This document shows positions 8,791 through 17,178 of a DNA stretch of 64,000 bases, one piece after another. The notes under the pieces were generated by a model. It made no database searches. It was not told the origin of the DNA and saw nothing but the letters and a program-made list of their open reading frames with translations. The first letter of the stretch is position 1; every line of letters begins with the position of its first letter. This stretch comes from Mesorhizobium sp. ORS 3359 (GTDB taxonomy: Bacteria; Pseudomonadota; Alphaproteobacteria; Rhizobiales; Rhizobiaceae). A program made the translations under genes and the position numbers. The stretch lies in the NCBI GenBank assembly GCA_000824845.1, contig CCNC01000094.1, forward strand, positions 124,001 through 188,000. Reading direction: 5' to 3'.

Positions 8791-9144
8791 CTAGCGGTCT
8801 CGGCTCAGCCCCTTCTCGGCTAACTCGGCAAGGTAGGCGTTCCAGCGCTCATCCTTTTCGTGGCCGAGCGTATGCAGATAGTTCCAGGTGAAGATGCCGG
8901 TATCATGGAAATCGTCGAAGGTGATGCGCACCGCGTAGTTCCCGACCGGCTCGATCTTGAGGATCGCGACATTGCGCTTGCCGGGGACCGTCACCCGCTG
9001 CTCCAGCGAATGGCCCTGCACTTCCGCCGATGGCGAAGCCACGCGCAGAAACTCCGCCGGCAATTCGAACGGCTGATGGCCGGGAAAGGTGACGGTCAAG
9101 AGCTTGCGGTCTTTCGAGACCCTGAGTTCCTTTGGCGCGGTCAT
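8791..9144 (-). CDS. DUF971 domain protein
   Basis: The 117-residue product fits the DUF971 (gamma-butyrobetaine hydroxylase N-terminal-like) family: LRVSKDRKLLTVTFPGHQPFELPAEFLRV, VGNYAVRITFDDFHDTGIFTW and YLHTLG. The normal motif DGH..G.F.W..L is recognisable as DDFHDTGIFTWNYL. Family members are found alone in many proteobacteria and some are linked to iron-sulfur protein maintenance. No metal-binding cysteines are seen. It is followed upstream by two palindromic repeats and then moaA on the other strand. Confidence 0.85.
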   Translation of the reverse strand: MTAPKELRVSKDRKLLTVTFPGHQPFELPAEFLRVASPSAEVQGHSLEQRVTVPGKRNVAILKIEPVGNYAVRITFDDFHDTGIFTWNYLHTLGHEKDERWNAYLAELAEKGLSRDR

Positions 9145-9158
9145 GACTGGTCCTGTCT

Positions 9159-9208
9159 AGAGACGGATGATTTCAGGTCGAATCGACCTGAAATCTGAAT
9201 CCGTCTCT
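9159..9208. repeat. Long inverted repeat, hairpin-forming
   Basis: Left arm AGAGACGGAT-GATTTCAGGTCG (9159-9180) pairs with CGACCTGAAATC-TGA-ATCCGTCTCT (9184-9208). The arms are perfect except for a three-base bulge, around a loop of only three bases. It lies immediately before the DUF971 gene start on its 5' side. No coding function is likely; it could be an intergenic repeat family member or a transcript-stabilising hairpin. Confidence 0.7.
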
Positions 9209-9221
9209 AAGTCAAAGAGAT

Positions 9222-9274
9222 AGAGCATGATGTCGTCCGAAAAAACCGCTTCACACTTTTCGGCATCATGCTCT
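9222..9274. repeat. Rhizobial palindromic intergenic repeat
   Basis: Arms AGAGCATGATG (9222-9232) and CATCATGCTCT (9264-9274) are perfect inverted repeats. The inner part reads GCCGAAAAGTGTGAAGCGG on the minus strand, the same core as the repeat at 3992-4063. This GAGCATGATGCCGAAAAGTG layout is familiar from rhizobial intergenic spacers. It sits 14 bases after the other palindrome. Confidence 0.7.
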
Positions 9275-9454
9275 GGGTTGCACCCTTCCCTACGCCGCTT
9301 CGCGCGATGCGGAAAGGCACTTGAGGCCAGCCGACATACGATGTCGGTCGGGGAATGTTACCAAAGACCGAGAGCTTCTATCTTGAATGCGGCATTGGAT
9401 CGTATCACATAGCCGTATATAACGACGCCGCTCAGGCCACGGGAAACGCTTGCA

Positions 9455-10450
9455 ATGGACATGATCGACCCCTTCGGTCGCACGATCAGCTATCTGCGCG
9501 TATCGGTCACCGACCGCTGCGATTTCCGCTGCACCTATTGCATGGCCGAGGACATGACCTTCCTGCCGAAGAAGGATCTGCTGTCGCTCGAGGAGCTCGA
9601 CCGGCTCTGCACCGTCTTCGTCGAAAAGGGCGTGAAGAAGCTCAGGCTGACCGGCGGCGAGCCGCTGGTGCGCAAGAACATCATGCATCTGGTGCGCCAG
9701 CTCTCGCGGCATCTCCAAAGCGGCGCGCTGGACGAGCTGACGCTGACCACCAACGGTTCGCAGCTTTCGCGCTTCGCCGCCGAGCTCGCCGACTGCGGCG
9801 TCAAACGCATCAATGTCTCGCTCGATACGCTCGATGCCGAAAAATTTCAAAAGATCACGCGCTGGGGCAATGTCGGCAAGGTGATGGAAGGCATCGATGC
9901 CGCTCAGAAGGCGGGGCTGAAGATCAAGCTCAATGCGGTCGCGCTGCGCGACTTCAACGATGCCGAGATCCCGGAGCTGATGCGCTGGGCGCATGGCCGC
10001 GGCATGGACCTCACCCTCATCGAGACGATGCCGATGGGCGAGATCGAGGCCGACCGCACCGACCAGTATCTGCCGCTGTCGATGCTGCGCGCCTCGCTGG
10101 AGCGCCAGTTCACGCTCTCGGACATTCCCTACAAGACCGGCGGCCCTGCCCGCTACGTCCATGTCGCCGAGACCGGCGGGCGGCTCGGCTTCATAACGCC
10201 GATGACGCATAATTTCTGCGAAAGCTGCAACCGCGTGCGGCTGACCTGCACCGGCACGCTCTATATGTGCCTCGGCCAGGAGGACGCCGCGGATCTGAGG
10301 GCACCGTTGCGCGCCTCCGAAGGCAACGAACTGCTCGACGCGGCCATCGACGAGGCCATCGGCCGCAAGCCCAAGGGCCATGATTTCATCATCGACCGCC
10401 GCACCAGCCGTCCTTCAGTGTCGCGGCATATGAGCGTCACCGGCGGCTGA
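9455..10450 (+). CDS. moaA: GTP 3',8-cyclase MoaA
   Basis: This 331-residue radical SAM enzyme carries out the first step of molybdenum cofactor synthesis, from GTP to (8S)-3',8-cyclo-7,8-dihydro-GTP. The N-terminal 4Fe-4S site is C22-x3-C26-x2-C29 ([10 protein letters not shown]). The C-terminal cluster is [20 protein letters not shown], and the protein ends in the Gly-Gly tail that MoaA needs for activity. Length is normal for the family. mobA and mobB lie about 2 kb downstream on the same strand, separated by three unrelated genes, so the pathway is scattered rather than in one operon. Confidence 0.97.
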   Translation: MDMIDPFGRTISYLRVSVTDRCDFRCTYCMAEDMTFLPKKDLLSLEELDRLCTVFVEKGVKKLRLTGGEPLVRKNIMHLVRQLSRHLQSGALDELTLTTNGSQLSRFAAELADCGVKRINVSLDTLDAEKFQKITRWGNVGKVMEGIDAAQKAGLKIKLNAVALRDFNDAEIPELMRWAHGRGMDLTLIETMPMGEIEADRTDQYLPLSMLRASLERQFTLSDIPYKTGGPARYVHVAETGGRLGFITPMTHNFCESCNRVRLTCTGTLYMCLGQEDAADLRAPLRASEGNELLDAAIDEAIGRKPKGHDFIIDRRTSRPSVSRHMSVTGG

Positions 10451-10505
10451 TTTTTTCAACGGCTTGATGCATGATCGCCTTTGGTCAGAGGCCAAAGGGG
10501 GGAAT

Positions 10506-11000
10506 ATGCAGAACCTTCGGCGCATCGGCTTGTTTTCCGCGCTTCTGTTCTTGACGACAACGGCGCTGGCCAAGCCGTTCACCTATGTCAACGCGCGCTT
10601 CGGCACCGTGTGCACTTTCCCGGACCAGATTTTCACGGAGCGCATGCCGGAGCCGGAAAACGGCGACGGCCTGGAGTGGCACAGCGCCGACGGCGCCAGC
10701 GTGGCCTGTTACGGCAGCTACAATGCACTCGACGACACGCCCAAGAGCCTCGTCGAGAACGAAAAAGCCAGCCCGGAGCCAGGTGAAGAAGTCACCTACG
10801 GCAAGGCCGGCAAGAACTGGGCGGTGCTGTCGGGTACGAAAGGCGACAAGATCTTCTATCGGCGGTCCGTGTTCGGCAAGGAGGACGTGATCCACAGCGT
10901 GTTCATCGAGTATCCGGCGGCGCTCAAGGCGAAATACGACCCGCTGGTCGGCACCATCGCCGGCAGCTTGCACGAGGCGTCCGGGCCAAACTCGAAATAA
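10506..11000 (+). CDS. Secreted protein of unknown function
   Basis: A 164-residue protein with a signal peptide (IGLFSALLFLTTTALA-KPF). The mature part contains FTYVNARFGTVCTFPDQIFTERMPEPENGDG and two cysteines likely to pair in the periplasm. I do not recognise a named family. The pattern of a short beta-rich domain opening with a T-V-C-x-F-P stretch is common among small rhizobial secreted proteins. ATG at 10506 is chosen over upstream ATGs because AAAGGGGGGA lies directly before it. Confidence 0.7.
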   Translation: MQNLRRIGLFSALLFLTTTALAKPFTYVNARFGTVCTFPDQIFTERMPEPENGDGLEWHSADGASVACYGSYNALDDTPKSLVENEKASPEPGEEVTYGKAGKNWAVLSGTKGDKIFYRRSVFGKEDVIHSVFIEYPAALKAKYDPLVGTIAGSLHEASGPNSK

Positions 11001-11087
11001 ACCCTCCGCGCGATCCTCCGCCCGATTTACCGCCGGCCTTTTCCGGCCTAGCCTTCGAGCGCGATTTTCGCTCTAGGGGGAGTGCAC

Positions 11088-11444
11088 ATGCGCACAATCA
11101 TGCTTTCACTTGCAATGCTTGGGATTGCTTCCATGCCGGCCGCGGCTCAGTCGATCGGCGGCACCTACACGGTCGCCGGCACCAATTTCGATGGTTCGAA
11201 ATATGGTGGCGAGGCAACCATCACGCTGACCAGCGACACGACCTGCACGATCCACTGGGAAACCGGCGGCTCGACTTCGGACGGCATCTGCATGCGGAAC
11301 GACAATGCGTTTTCCGCCGGCTATGCGATGGGCAAGGAAGTCGGTCTCGTCGTCTACAAGATCGAGAAGGACGGTTCCCTCCACGGGCTGTGGACCATCG
11401 CCGGCCAGAACGGCAACGGCACCGAAGTGCTGACGCCGAAGTAA
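11088..11444 (+). CDS. Small secreted protein of unknown function
   Basis: 118 residues, starting with MRTIMLSLAMLGIASMPAAAQS, a clear signal peptide. The mature domain is a beta-rich glycine-containing fold with GGTYTVAGTNFDGSKYGGEATITL and a cysteine pair (TTCTIHW, DGICMRN). The repeated GxY/GxW pattern resembles small lipocalin-like or fibronectin-binding-like periplasmic proteins, but no family is certain. ATG at 11088 is favoured by AGGGGGAG six bases upstream over the GTG at 11082. A hairpin terminator follows at 11473. Confidence 0.65.
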   Translation: MRTIMLSLAMLGIASMPAAAQSIGGTYTVAGTNFDGSKYGGEATITLTSDTTCTIHWETGGSTSDGICMRNDNAFSAGYAMGKEVGLVVYKIEKDGSLHGLWTIAGQNGNGTEVLTPK

Positions 11445-11472
11445 GTCTTCGAAACCTCGGCAAATCGTTCTC

Positions 11473-11506
11473 ATGGGCCATGCAGAAATTCGTGGCCCAT
11501 TTCTTT
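11473..11506 (+). terminator. Intrinsic terminator
   Basis: Perfect 8-base stem ATGGGCCA (11473-11480) and TGGCCCAT (11493-11500) with a 12-base loop, followed by TTCTTT. It ends the transcript of the small secreted protein gene. The ATG at 11480, a tempting start for the next gene, lies inside this stem, which argues for a later start there. Confidence 0.65.
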
Positions 11507-11539
11507 GCCGTTGCTGTTTTCCGGTCGCCTGCTACAGGC

Positions 11540-12487
11540 TTGGTTGAAATAAACCCGGAAACGCCTTTGCCTCTCTCGCCAAACCTGCGCGGCGCGCTGT
11601 TCATGATCGTGGCCATGGTCGGCTTCACCTTGAACGATGCGATTACCAAATTTTCCTCCGAATCGATGAACATGGCGCAGGTCATGCTGGTGCGCGGCGC
11701 CTTCGCGTCCTTCTTCGTCGGCCTGCTTGCCTGGCGGCGCGGCGCGCTGGTCAATCCGGCCGCCATGCTGCAGCCGATGGTGGCCATGCGCGTGGCCGGC
11801 GAAGCCGGCGCCACGGTGTCGTTCCTGATCGCGCTTGCGCATCTGCCGATCGGCAATGTCTCCGCCGTCATGCAGGCTTTGCCGCTGGCGGTCACCATGG
11901 GCGCGGCTTTGGTGTTCGGCGAAAGTGTCGGCTGGCGACGCTGGACCGCTATTGTCGCCGGCTTCGTCGGCGTGCTCATCATCGTGCGGCCGGGTTTCGA
12001 AGGGTTCAGCGTCTATTCCCTGGTGGCCTTGGCCAGCGTCGCCTGCTGCGCGGTGCGCGACCTTTCCACCAAGCGCATCCCACACGCGATCCCGACCATG
12101 CTGGTGTCGACGGCGACCGCGCTTGCCATGACCGTGCTGGGTGCGCTGCTCTTGTCGCCGATGGGCGGCTGGACACCGATGAGCGGCCGCTCGACCATGC
12201 TTCTGGCGCTCGCGGCGGTGCTGGTGCTCATCGGCTATCAGTTCATCATCATGGCGATGCGCGCGGGCGACATCTCCTTCATCGCGCCGTTCCGCTACAC
12301 TGCCCTGCTCTGGTCGATCCTGCTCGGCCTCGTCATTTTCGGCGATGTTCCCGACCTACCGATGATCGTCGGCGCGGCCATCATCATCGGCTCCGGCCTC
12401 TATGCGCTCTATCGCGAGCGCGTCGTCGGCAGGCAGCAGCCTGCCTCTGAAAGCGCTGGACCCGACATGGCGCCGGACGGCATATAG
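11540..12487 (+). CDS. DMT-family transporter (EamA domains)
   Basis: About ten membrane segments in two EamA repeats: LRGALFMIVAMVGFTLND and onward, then the second half from SVYSLVALASVACC to SGLYALYRE. This is the usual drug/metabolite transporter layout, with an inner-membrane location. TTG at 11540 is chosen because the in-frame ATG at 11480 lies inside the upstream terminator hairpin; from 11540 the protein is 315 residues, a normal EamA length. The ribosome site is weak (ACAGG). Substrate and direction of transport cannot be read from the sequence. Confidence 0.75.
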   Translation: MVEINPETPLPLSPNLRGALFMIVAMVGFTLNDAITKFSSESMNMAQVMLVRGAFASFFVGLLAWRRGALVNPAAMLQPMVAMRVAGEAGATVSFLIALAHLPIGNVSAVMQALPLAVTMGAALVFGESVGWRRWTAIVAGFVGVLIIVRPGFEGFSVYSLVALASVACCAVRDLSTKRIPHAIPTMLVSTATALAMTVLGALLLSPMGGWTPMSGRSTMLLALAAVLVLIGYQFIIMAMRAGDISFIAPFRYTALLWSILLGLVIFGDVPDLPMIVGAAIIIGSGLYALYRERVVGRQQPASESAGPDMAPDGI

Positions 12488-12491
12488 TCCG

Positions 12492-13124
12492 ATGGACGGA
12501 AATGTTGCGGGGATCATTCTGGCGGGAGGCCAGGCGCGTCGAATGGGCGGCGGCGACAAGCCGCTGCTTTCATTGGGTAAAGCCAGGTTGATCGACCATG
12601 TCGCCGCGCGATTGAAGCCCCAGGTCGCGACGCTCGGGATCAACGCGAACGGCGATCCTGCGCAGTTTGCCGGCATGGGGTTGCCGGTGATCGAGGACAC
12701 GGTGCCGGGCCATGCCGGACCGCTGGCGGGCATCCTCGCCGGCCTCGAATGGGCGGCCAAGCAGACAGGCTGCCGGTGGCTGGCGAGCGCCGCCGGCGAT
12801 ACACCATTCTTCCCCGACAACCTCGTCGAGCGCCTCGCGGCTGCAACCAGCGAGCGGCCAGGCGCGATTGCCGTCGCCAGTTCGGGCGGCAGGTGGCACC
12901 CGACCTTCGCGCTCTGGCCGCTCGGCCTGCGCGACGCCCTGCGTCATTTCCTGGTCGACGAGGACAACCGGCGGATTTCAGCCTTCATGGAGCGCCATGG
13001 CCATGTCGAGGTCGAATTCCCGATGATCGAAGCGGGCGGCCAAAAGATCGACCCATTCTTCAACGTCAACACACCGGACGACCTTGCGGTGGCGGAGCGT
13101 CTGTTGCAAAGCCTCAGGCCATGA
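12492..13124 (+). CDS. mobA: Molybdenum cofactor guanylyltransferase MobA
   Basis: A 210-residue nucleotidyltransferase. The start signature ILAGGQARRMGGGDKPLLSLG is the nucleotide-binding loop of MobA, and SAAGDTPFFPDNL and GRWHPTFALWPL are the family motifs of the active site. MobA joins GMP to molybdopterin to form the bis-guanine dinucleotide cofactor used by many oxidoreductases. The gene begins four bases after the previous stop region and overlaps mobB by four bases (ATGA), a clear co-translated pair. Confidence 0.94.
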   Translation: MDGNVAGIILAGGQARRMGGGDKPLLSLGKARLIDHVAARLKPQVATLGINANGDPAQFAGMGLPVIEDTVPGHAGPLAGILAGLEWAAKQTGCRWLASAAGDTPFFPDNLVERLAAATSERPGAIAVASSGGRWHPTFALWPLGLRDALRHFLVDEDNRRISAFMERHGHVEVEFPMIEAGGQKIDPFFNVNTPDDLAVAERLLQSLRP

Positions 13125-13636
13125 GACGCGTATTCGGCATCACTGGCTGGAAGAATTCCGGCAAGACGACCCTGACGGAAAAGCTGGTCACCGAGTTGGT
13201 CGCGCGCGGCTGGACGGTTTCGACGGTGAAGCACGCGCACCATGACTTCGACATCGACAAGCCGGGAGCCGACAGCTTCCGCCATCGGCAGGCAGGCGCC
13301 ACCGAGGTCGCAATCATTTCCGGCCGGCGCTGGGCGCTGATGCACGAATTGCGGAGCGAGGACGAACCGACGCTGGACGACATCCTGGCGCGGCTGTCGC
13401 CGTCGGACATCGTGCTGGTCGAAGGCTACAAGCGCGAAGCGCACAAGAAGATCGAGGCAAGGCGGCTCGAAGCCAAGGACCGGACGCCGCTTTCGGCCAA
13501 CGATCCCAATATCGTCGCGGTCGCCGCCGACTTTGCGGTCGAGGGCGAAGACCTGCCGGTTTTCGACCTCAACGACGCCAAATCGATAGCCGACTTTGTC
13601 GAGCGCAGCACGGGTCTCGTGGCTCAAACCGAGTAA
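13121..13636 (+). CDS. mobB: Molybdopterin-guanine dinucleotide biosynthesis protein MobB
   Basis: 171 residues with a P-loop (GWKNSGKTTL) near residue 9 and the family motifs TVKHAHHDFDIDKPGADSFRH, AIISGRRWAL and DIVLVEGYKREAHKKIE. MobB binds GTP and associates with MobA, though its exact role is less essential. The start ATG at 13121 overlaps the mobA stop as ATGA, and both genes share one transcript. Length is normal. Confidence 0.94.
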   Translation: MRRVFGITGWKNSGKTTLTEKLVTELVARGWTVSTVKHAHHDFDIDKPGADSFRHRQAGATEVAIISGRRWALMHELRSEDEPTLDDILARLSPSDIVLVEGYKREAHKKIEARRLEAKDRTPLSANDPNIVAVAADFAVEGEDLPVFDLNDAKSIADFVERSTGLVAQTE

Positions 13637-13787
13637 CGCAGCGGCACGTCTCGATTGTCGCTTGCCGTTGATTTGCAGTTGCTTTTTTCTCGCAAAGAGT
13701 GGGAGTATCCGCCTCAGCGGGCGGTAAAGAAGCTCCGCCCACAAGAGCCGCACGGGACAGCGGCCATGACAATATGAGAGGATTATC

Positions 13788-14573
13788 ATGCGTATTGCAC
13801 TGCGTATCGCGCTTGCCGCTTCGGCCGCGCTGCTGACACTCGGCGTCGCCCAGGCTCAGGAAAAGACTCTGAGGATCGGCACTGAAGGCGCGTACCCGCC
13901 CTTCAACAACCTGACCTCGGACGGCCAGTTGGTCGGCTTCGACATCGATATCGCCAAGGCGCTCTGCGACGAGATGAAGGTGAAGTGCACCTTCGTCGCG
14001 CAGGACTGGGACGGCATCATCCCGGCGCTCCAGGCCGGCAAGTTCGACGCCATCGTCGCCTCGATGTCGATCACGCCCGAGCGCCAGGAAAAGGTCGACT
14101 TCACCCACAAATACTACAACACCCCCTCGGCCATCGCCGTGCCGAAGGATTCGCCGCTCAAGGGCGTGACCAAGGAAGACCTCGCCGGCAAGAGCATCGG
14201 CGTCGCCACCACGACCACGCATTACAACTACGCTTCCAAGACCTACACGGACAGCACCATCAAGGGCTATCCGAGCAGCCCCGAGGAGCAGGCCGACCTC
14301 GCCAATGGCCGTCTCGATGCCATCGAGGACGACATCGTCGTGTTGCAGCAATGGCTGGATACGCCGGACGGCGCCTGCTGCAAGATTCTCGGCCAGCCCT
14401 CGCCGCAGCCGGTCGAGATCTTCGGACCGGGCGCCGGCATTGCCGTGCGCAAGGGCGAGACCGATCTGGTCAACAAGCTGAACGAAGCGATCGATACTAT
14501 CCGCAAGAACGGAAAGTACAAGGAAATCAACGACAAGTACTTCAAGTTCGACGTCTACGGCGCCGAATCCTGA
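13788..14573 (+). CDS. Amino-acid ABC transporter periplasmic binding protein (lysine/arginine/ornithine or histidine type)
   Basis: A 261-residue precursor with signal peptide MRIALRIALAASAALLTLGVAQAQ. The mature start LRIGTEGAYPPFNNLTSDGQLVGFDIDIAKALC is characteristic of the HisJ/ArgT polar amino-acid family, and SMSITPERQEKVDFTHKYY is the hinge region. It delivers ligand to the two permeases encoded downstream. Substrate preference cannot be settled from sequence, but LAO/octopine/histidine is typical. Ribosome site GAGAGGATTATC precedes the ATG. A hairpin lies between this gene and the permeases. Confidence 0.93.
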   Translation: MRIALRIALAASAALLTLGVAQAQEKTLRIGTEGAYPPFNNLTSDGQLVGFDIDIAKALCDEMKVKCTFVAQDWDGIIPALQAGKFDAIVASMSITPERQEKVDFTHKYYNTPSAIAVPKDSPLKGVTKEDLAGKSIGVATTTTHYNYASKTYTDSTIKGYPSSPEEQADLANGRLDAIEDDIVVLQQWLDTPDGACCKILGQPSPQPVEIFGPGAGIAVRKGETDLVNKLNEAIDTIRKNGKYKEINDKYFKFDVYGAES

Positions 14574-14585
14574 TCGTTACGCCAA

Positions 14586-14611
14586 GGGCGGTGAGGCACC
14601 CCTCGCCGCCC
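14586..14611 (+). promoter_or_regulatory. Intercistronic stem-loop between binding protein and permease genes
   Basis: Stem GGGCGGTGAGG (14586-14596) and CCTCGCCGCCC (14601-14611), with one G-T wobble and a four-base loop CACC, followed by TCCTCTTCT. It lies 13 bases after the binding-protein stop and 40 before the first permease. Such hairpins in ABC operons partly terminate or protect transcripts, so binding protein is made in excess. The second ABC operon in this window has a similar element. Confidence 0.65.
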
Positions 14612-14651
14612 TCCTCTTCTCCCGGGATCGCCACGGAGACACGACCCGTCA

Positions 14652-15368
14652 ATGCCGGCCCAAAGCATTTGGACACTTCTCAGCTGGGGACCGGACGGCT
14701 GGAGTGACGACATTGCGTCTGGCGTTCTGGTTACCATCGTGCTGGCGCTCGCCACACTGCCGATCGGCCTGACGATCGGATTTTTCGTCGCCTTCGCCAA
14801 GCAGCATGAAGAGCCCTCGCTGCGGCTCGCCGCCAACATCTACACCACGGTTTTCCGTGGCCTGCCGGAGCTGGTCACGCTCTTCCTGTTCTTCTTCGGC
14901 ATGCCGCTTCTGCTGCAATATTTGGTGCGGCTGTTCAATCCGAATGCCACGATCGACGTCAACAGCTTCATCGCTGGCATGATCGTGCTGTCGCTGATCT
15001 TCTCCTCCTATGCCAGCGAGGTCTTTCTTTCCGCGTTCCGCGCCATTCCGAAAGGCCAGTATGAGGGCGGCTACGCCATCGGCCTGTCGAAATGGCAGAC
15101 GATGCGGCTGATCATCCTGCCGCAGCTGATACGCATCGCCTTCCCCGGCCTCGAGAATTGCTGGCTGAGCCTGCTGAAGGACACCTCGCTGGTCTCGGTG
15201 GTCAATCTCGCCGAGACCCTGCGCCAGTCCGGCGTCGCGGCGCGCGTCACCAAGCATGCCTTCCTGTTCTACAGCGTGGCGGCGCTGATCTTCCTGGCTC
15301 TCGCCATCCTGTCGTCGATCGCCACCGGCCATATTCTGCGTCATCTCGGCCGGAGGGCGGTGCGATGA
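14652..15368 (+). CDS. Amino-acid ABC transporter permease (HisQ/ArtQ type)
   Basis: 238 residues with about five membrane segments. The EAA loop (SAFRAIPKGQYEGGYAIGLSKWQTMRLIILPQLIR) docks the ATPase, and the N-terminal VTIVLALATLPIGLTIGF is the usual first helix. It forms the channel with the next gene product, to which it is coupled by a 4-base overlap (ATGA at 15365-15368). No ATPase gene adjoins, so the motor must be encoded elsewhere. Confidence 0.93.
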   Translation: MPAQSIWTLLSWGPDGWSDDIASGVLVTIVLALATLPIGLTIGFFVAFAKQHEEPSLRLAANIYTTVFRGLPELVTLFLFFFGMPLLLQYLVRLFNPNATIDVNSFIAGMIVLSLIFSSYASEVFLSAFRAIPKGQYEGGYAIGLSKWQTMRLIILPQLIRIAFPGLENCWLSLLKDTSLVSVVNLAETLRQSGVAARVTKHAFLFYSVAALIFLALAILSSIATGHILRHLGRRAVR

Positions 15369-16189
15369 GCGTCAGCCAGACAATCGTCGTCGACAAGCCG
15401 CCCCCTCTGGCCCGCGGCTGGCCGCGCGCCCGCATCGTCGGCTACGCACTGGTCGGCGTATGGATCCTCTTCGGTCTCGGCATCGTCGCCTATCTCGTCT
15501 ACGCCTGGAATCCAGAGTTCTTCGCCCGTTACGCGCCGGCCTATCTGCAGGGCCTGGGAACGACCCTGTCGCTGGTTTCCATCTCGATGGTGCTGGGAGC
15601 GCTCTTCTCGCTGCCGGTCGCCTATGGGCGCATGTCGAAGAACTGGATCCTGTCGGGGCTTGCCTATTGCTACGTCTATTTCTTCCGCGGCACGCCGCTG
15701 CTCGTGCAGACCTATCTCGTCTATTACGGCGTCGGTTCCTTCCGGCCGGAGCTGGAAACTGTAGGATTGTGGTGGTTCTTCCGCGAGGCCTTCTATTGCG
15801 GTGTCTTTGCCTTCTCGCTCAACACCGCCGCCTACCAGGCCGAAATCCTGCGCGGCGCCATCGAAAGCGTGCCGCGCGGCCAATGGGAGGGTGCGGCCTC
15901 GCTCGGCCTGCACAAATTGCAGACGCTGCGCAAGGTCGTCCTGCCGCAGGCGATTATCGTCGCGCTCAGGCCCTACGGCAACGAGCTCATCCTGATGATC
16001 AAGGCCTCGGCGATCGTTGCCATCATCACCGTCTACGACCTGATGGGCAACGCCAAGCTCGCCTATGCGAAATCCTTCGACATCCAGGCCTATATCTGGG
16101 TGGCGATCGTCTATCTGGTGATGGTCGAGATCCTGCGCCACGGTGTCGAATGGATCGAGCGCCGGATTACCGTCCACCTGCATCGATAA
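15365..16189 (+). CDS. Amino-acid ABC transporter permease (HisM type)
   Basis: A 274-residue inner-membrane protein. Its EAA motif is SVPRGQWEGAASLGLHKLQTLRKVVLPQ, slightly different from that of its partner, as normal for heterodimeric channels. It begins inside the stop of the preceding permease, indicating coupled translation and equal amounts. The N-terminal ~30 residues (SQTIVVDKPPPLARGWPRAR) are a cytoplasmic tail. After it comes 114 bases and an independent dehydrogenase gene, so the operon ends here without an ATP-binding subunit. Confidence 0.93.
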   Translation: MSVSQTIVVDKPPPLARGWPRARIVGYALVGVWILFGLGIVAYLVYAWNPEFFARYAPAYLQGLGTTLSLVSISMVLGALFSLPVAYGRMSKNWILSGLAYCYVYFFRGTPLLVQTYLVYYGVGSFRPELETVGLWWFFREAFYCGVFAFSLNTAAYQAEILRGAIESVPRGQWEGAASLGLHKLQTLRKVVLPQAIIVALRPYGNELILMIKASAIVAIITVYDLMGNAKLAYAKSFDIQAYIWVAIVYLVMVEILRHGVEWIERRITVHLHR

Positions 16190-16303
16190 ATCCTGCGGCT
16201 CGGCCGCCTGCACCAGTCGATGCGGCTTGGCGCGCCTTGACGAATTTGCTGCATGGCCTAGACGTTCCGGCACTGAAATCTCTGTTTGTTGGAAGGCAGG
16301 TCT

Positions 16304-17173
16304 ATGGCATCGGTTGCATTTCTCGGTCTTGGCGTCATGGGCTATCCCATGGCCGGGCACCTCCGGAACAAGGGCGGCCACGACGTCACCGTCTACAACC
16401 GCACCAAGGCAAAGGCCGAGCAGTGGGTGGCCCAGCATGGCGGCAAGCTGGCGCTGACGCCGGCCCAAGCAGCCGAAGGCAAGGACTTCGTCTTCTCCTG
16501 CGTCGGCAATGACGACGATCTGCGCTCGGTCACCACCGGCGCCAACGGCGCCTTCGCCGCGATGAAGAAGGGTTCCGTTTTCATCGACAACACCACCGCC
16601 TCGGCGGAGGTCGCGCGCGAGCTGGACGAAGCGGCGCGCAAGGCAGGCTTCTCCTTTCTCGACGCGCCCGTGTCAGGCGGTCAGGCCGGCGCCGAGAACG
16701 GTGTCCTGACCGTCATGGTTGGGGGCGAGCAGTCGGCCTTCGACAAAGCCAAGCCGGTCATTGACGCCTACGCCCGTATGGTTGGGCTGATGGGTTCGGC
16801 CGGCGCCGGCCAATTGACGAAAATGATCAACCAGATTGCCATTGCCGGCCTCGTCCAGGGCCTGGCCGAGGGCATCCATTTCGGCAAGAGAGCCGGCCTC
16901 GACATCGAGAAGGTGGTCGAGGTGATCTCCAAGGGGGCAGCCGGCTCCTGGCAGATGGAGAACCGCCACAAGACGATGAATGCCGGCAAATATGATTTCG
17001 GCTTCGCCGTCGACTGGATGCGCAAGGACCTCGGCATCTGCCTGGCCGAGGCCAACCGCAACGGCGCCAAGCTGCCGGTGACGGCGCTTATCGACCAATT
17101 CTACAAGGATGTGCAGGACATGGGCGGCAGACGCTGGGACACGTCCTCCCTGCTTGCCCGCCTGGAAAAATAG
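16304..17173 (+). CDS. NAD(P)-dependent oxidoreductase, 3-hydroxyisobutyrate dehydrogenase family
   Basis: 289 residues. The N-terminal Rossmann domain has FLGLGVMGYPMAGHL, followed by the substrate loop DAPVSGGQAGAENGVLTVMVGG and the catalytic lysine region GSAGAGQLTKMINQI (~residue 171). The C-terminal helical domain is intact. The beta-hydroxyacid dehydrogenase family includes 3-hydroxyisobutyrate dehydrogenase and tartronate semialdehyde reductase; the exact substrate is undecided. ATG at 16304 has GGAAGGCAGG upstream. A candidate promoter (CTTGAC at 16236, TAGACG at 16259) lies in the intergenic stretch. Confidence 0.88.
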   Translation: MASVAFLGLGVMGYPMAGHLRNKGGHDVTVYNRTKAKAEQWVAQHGGKLALTPAQAAEGKDFVFSCVGNDDDLRSVTTGANGAFAAMKKGSVFIDNTTASAEVARELDEAARKAGFSFLDAPVSGGQAGAENGVLTVMVGGEQSAFDKAKPVIDAYARMVGLMGSAGAGQLTKMINQIAIAGLVQGLAEGIHFGKRAGLDIEKVVEVISKGAAGSWQMENRHKTMNAGKYDFGFAVDWMRKDLGICLAEANRNGAKLPVTALIDQFYKDVQDMGGRRWDTSSLLARLEK

Positions 17174-17178
17174 GCGAC

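Larger units (their letters stand above)
9145..9454. other. Intergenic region with two palindromes, upstream of moaA
   Basis: These 310 bases between two divergent genes hold two palindromic elements (annotated separately) in the first half. The second half is AT-richer and contains TTGGAT and GTATATAAC, a promoter-like pair about 50 bases before moaA, which I consider only possible. No molybdenum-cofactor riboswitch structure was recognised, and I see no further gene. Confidence 0.45.
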
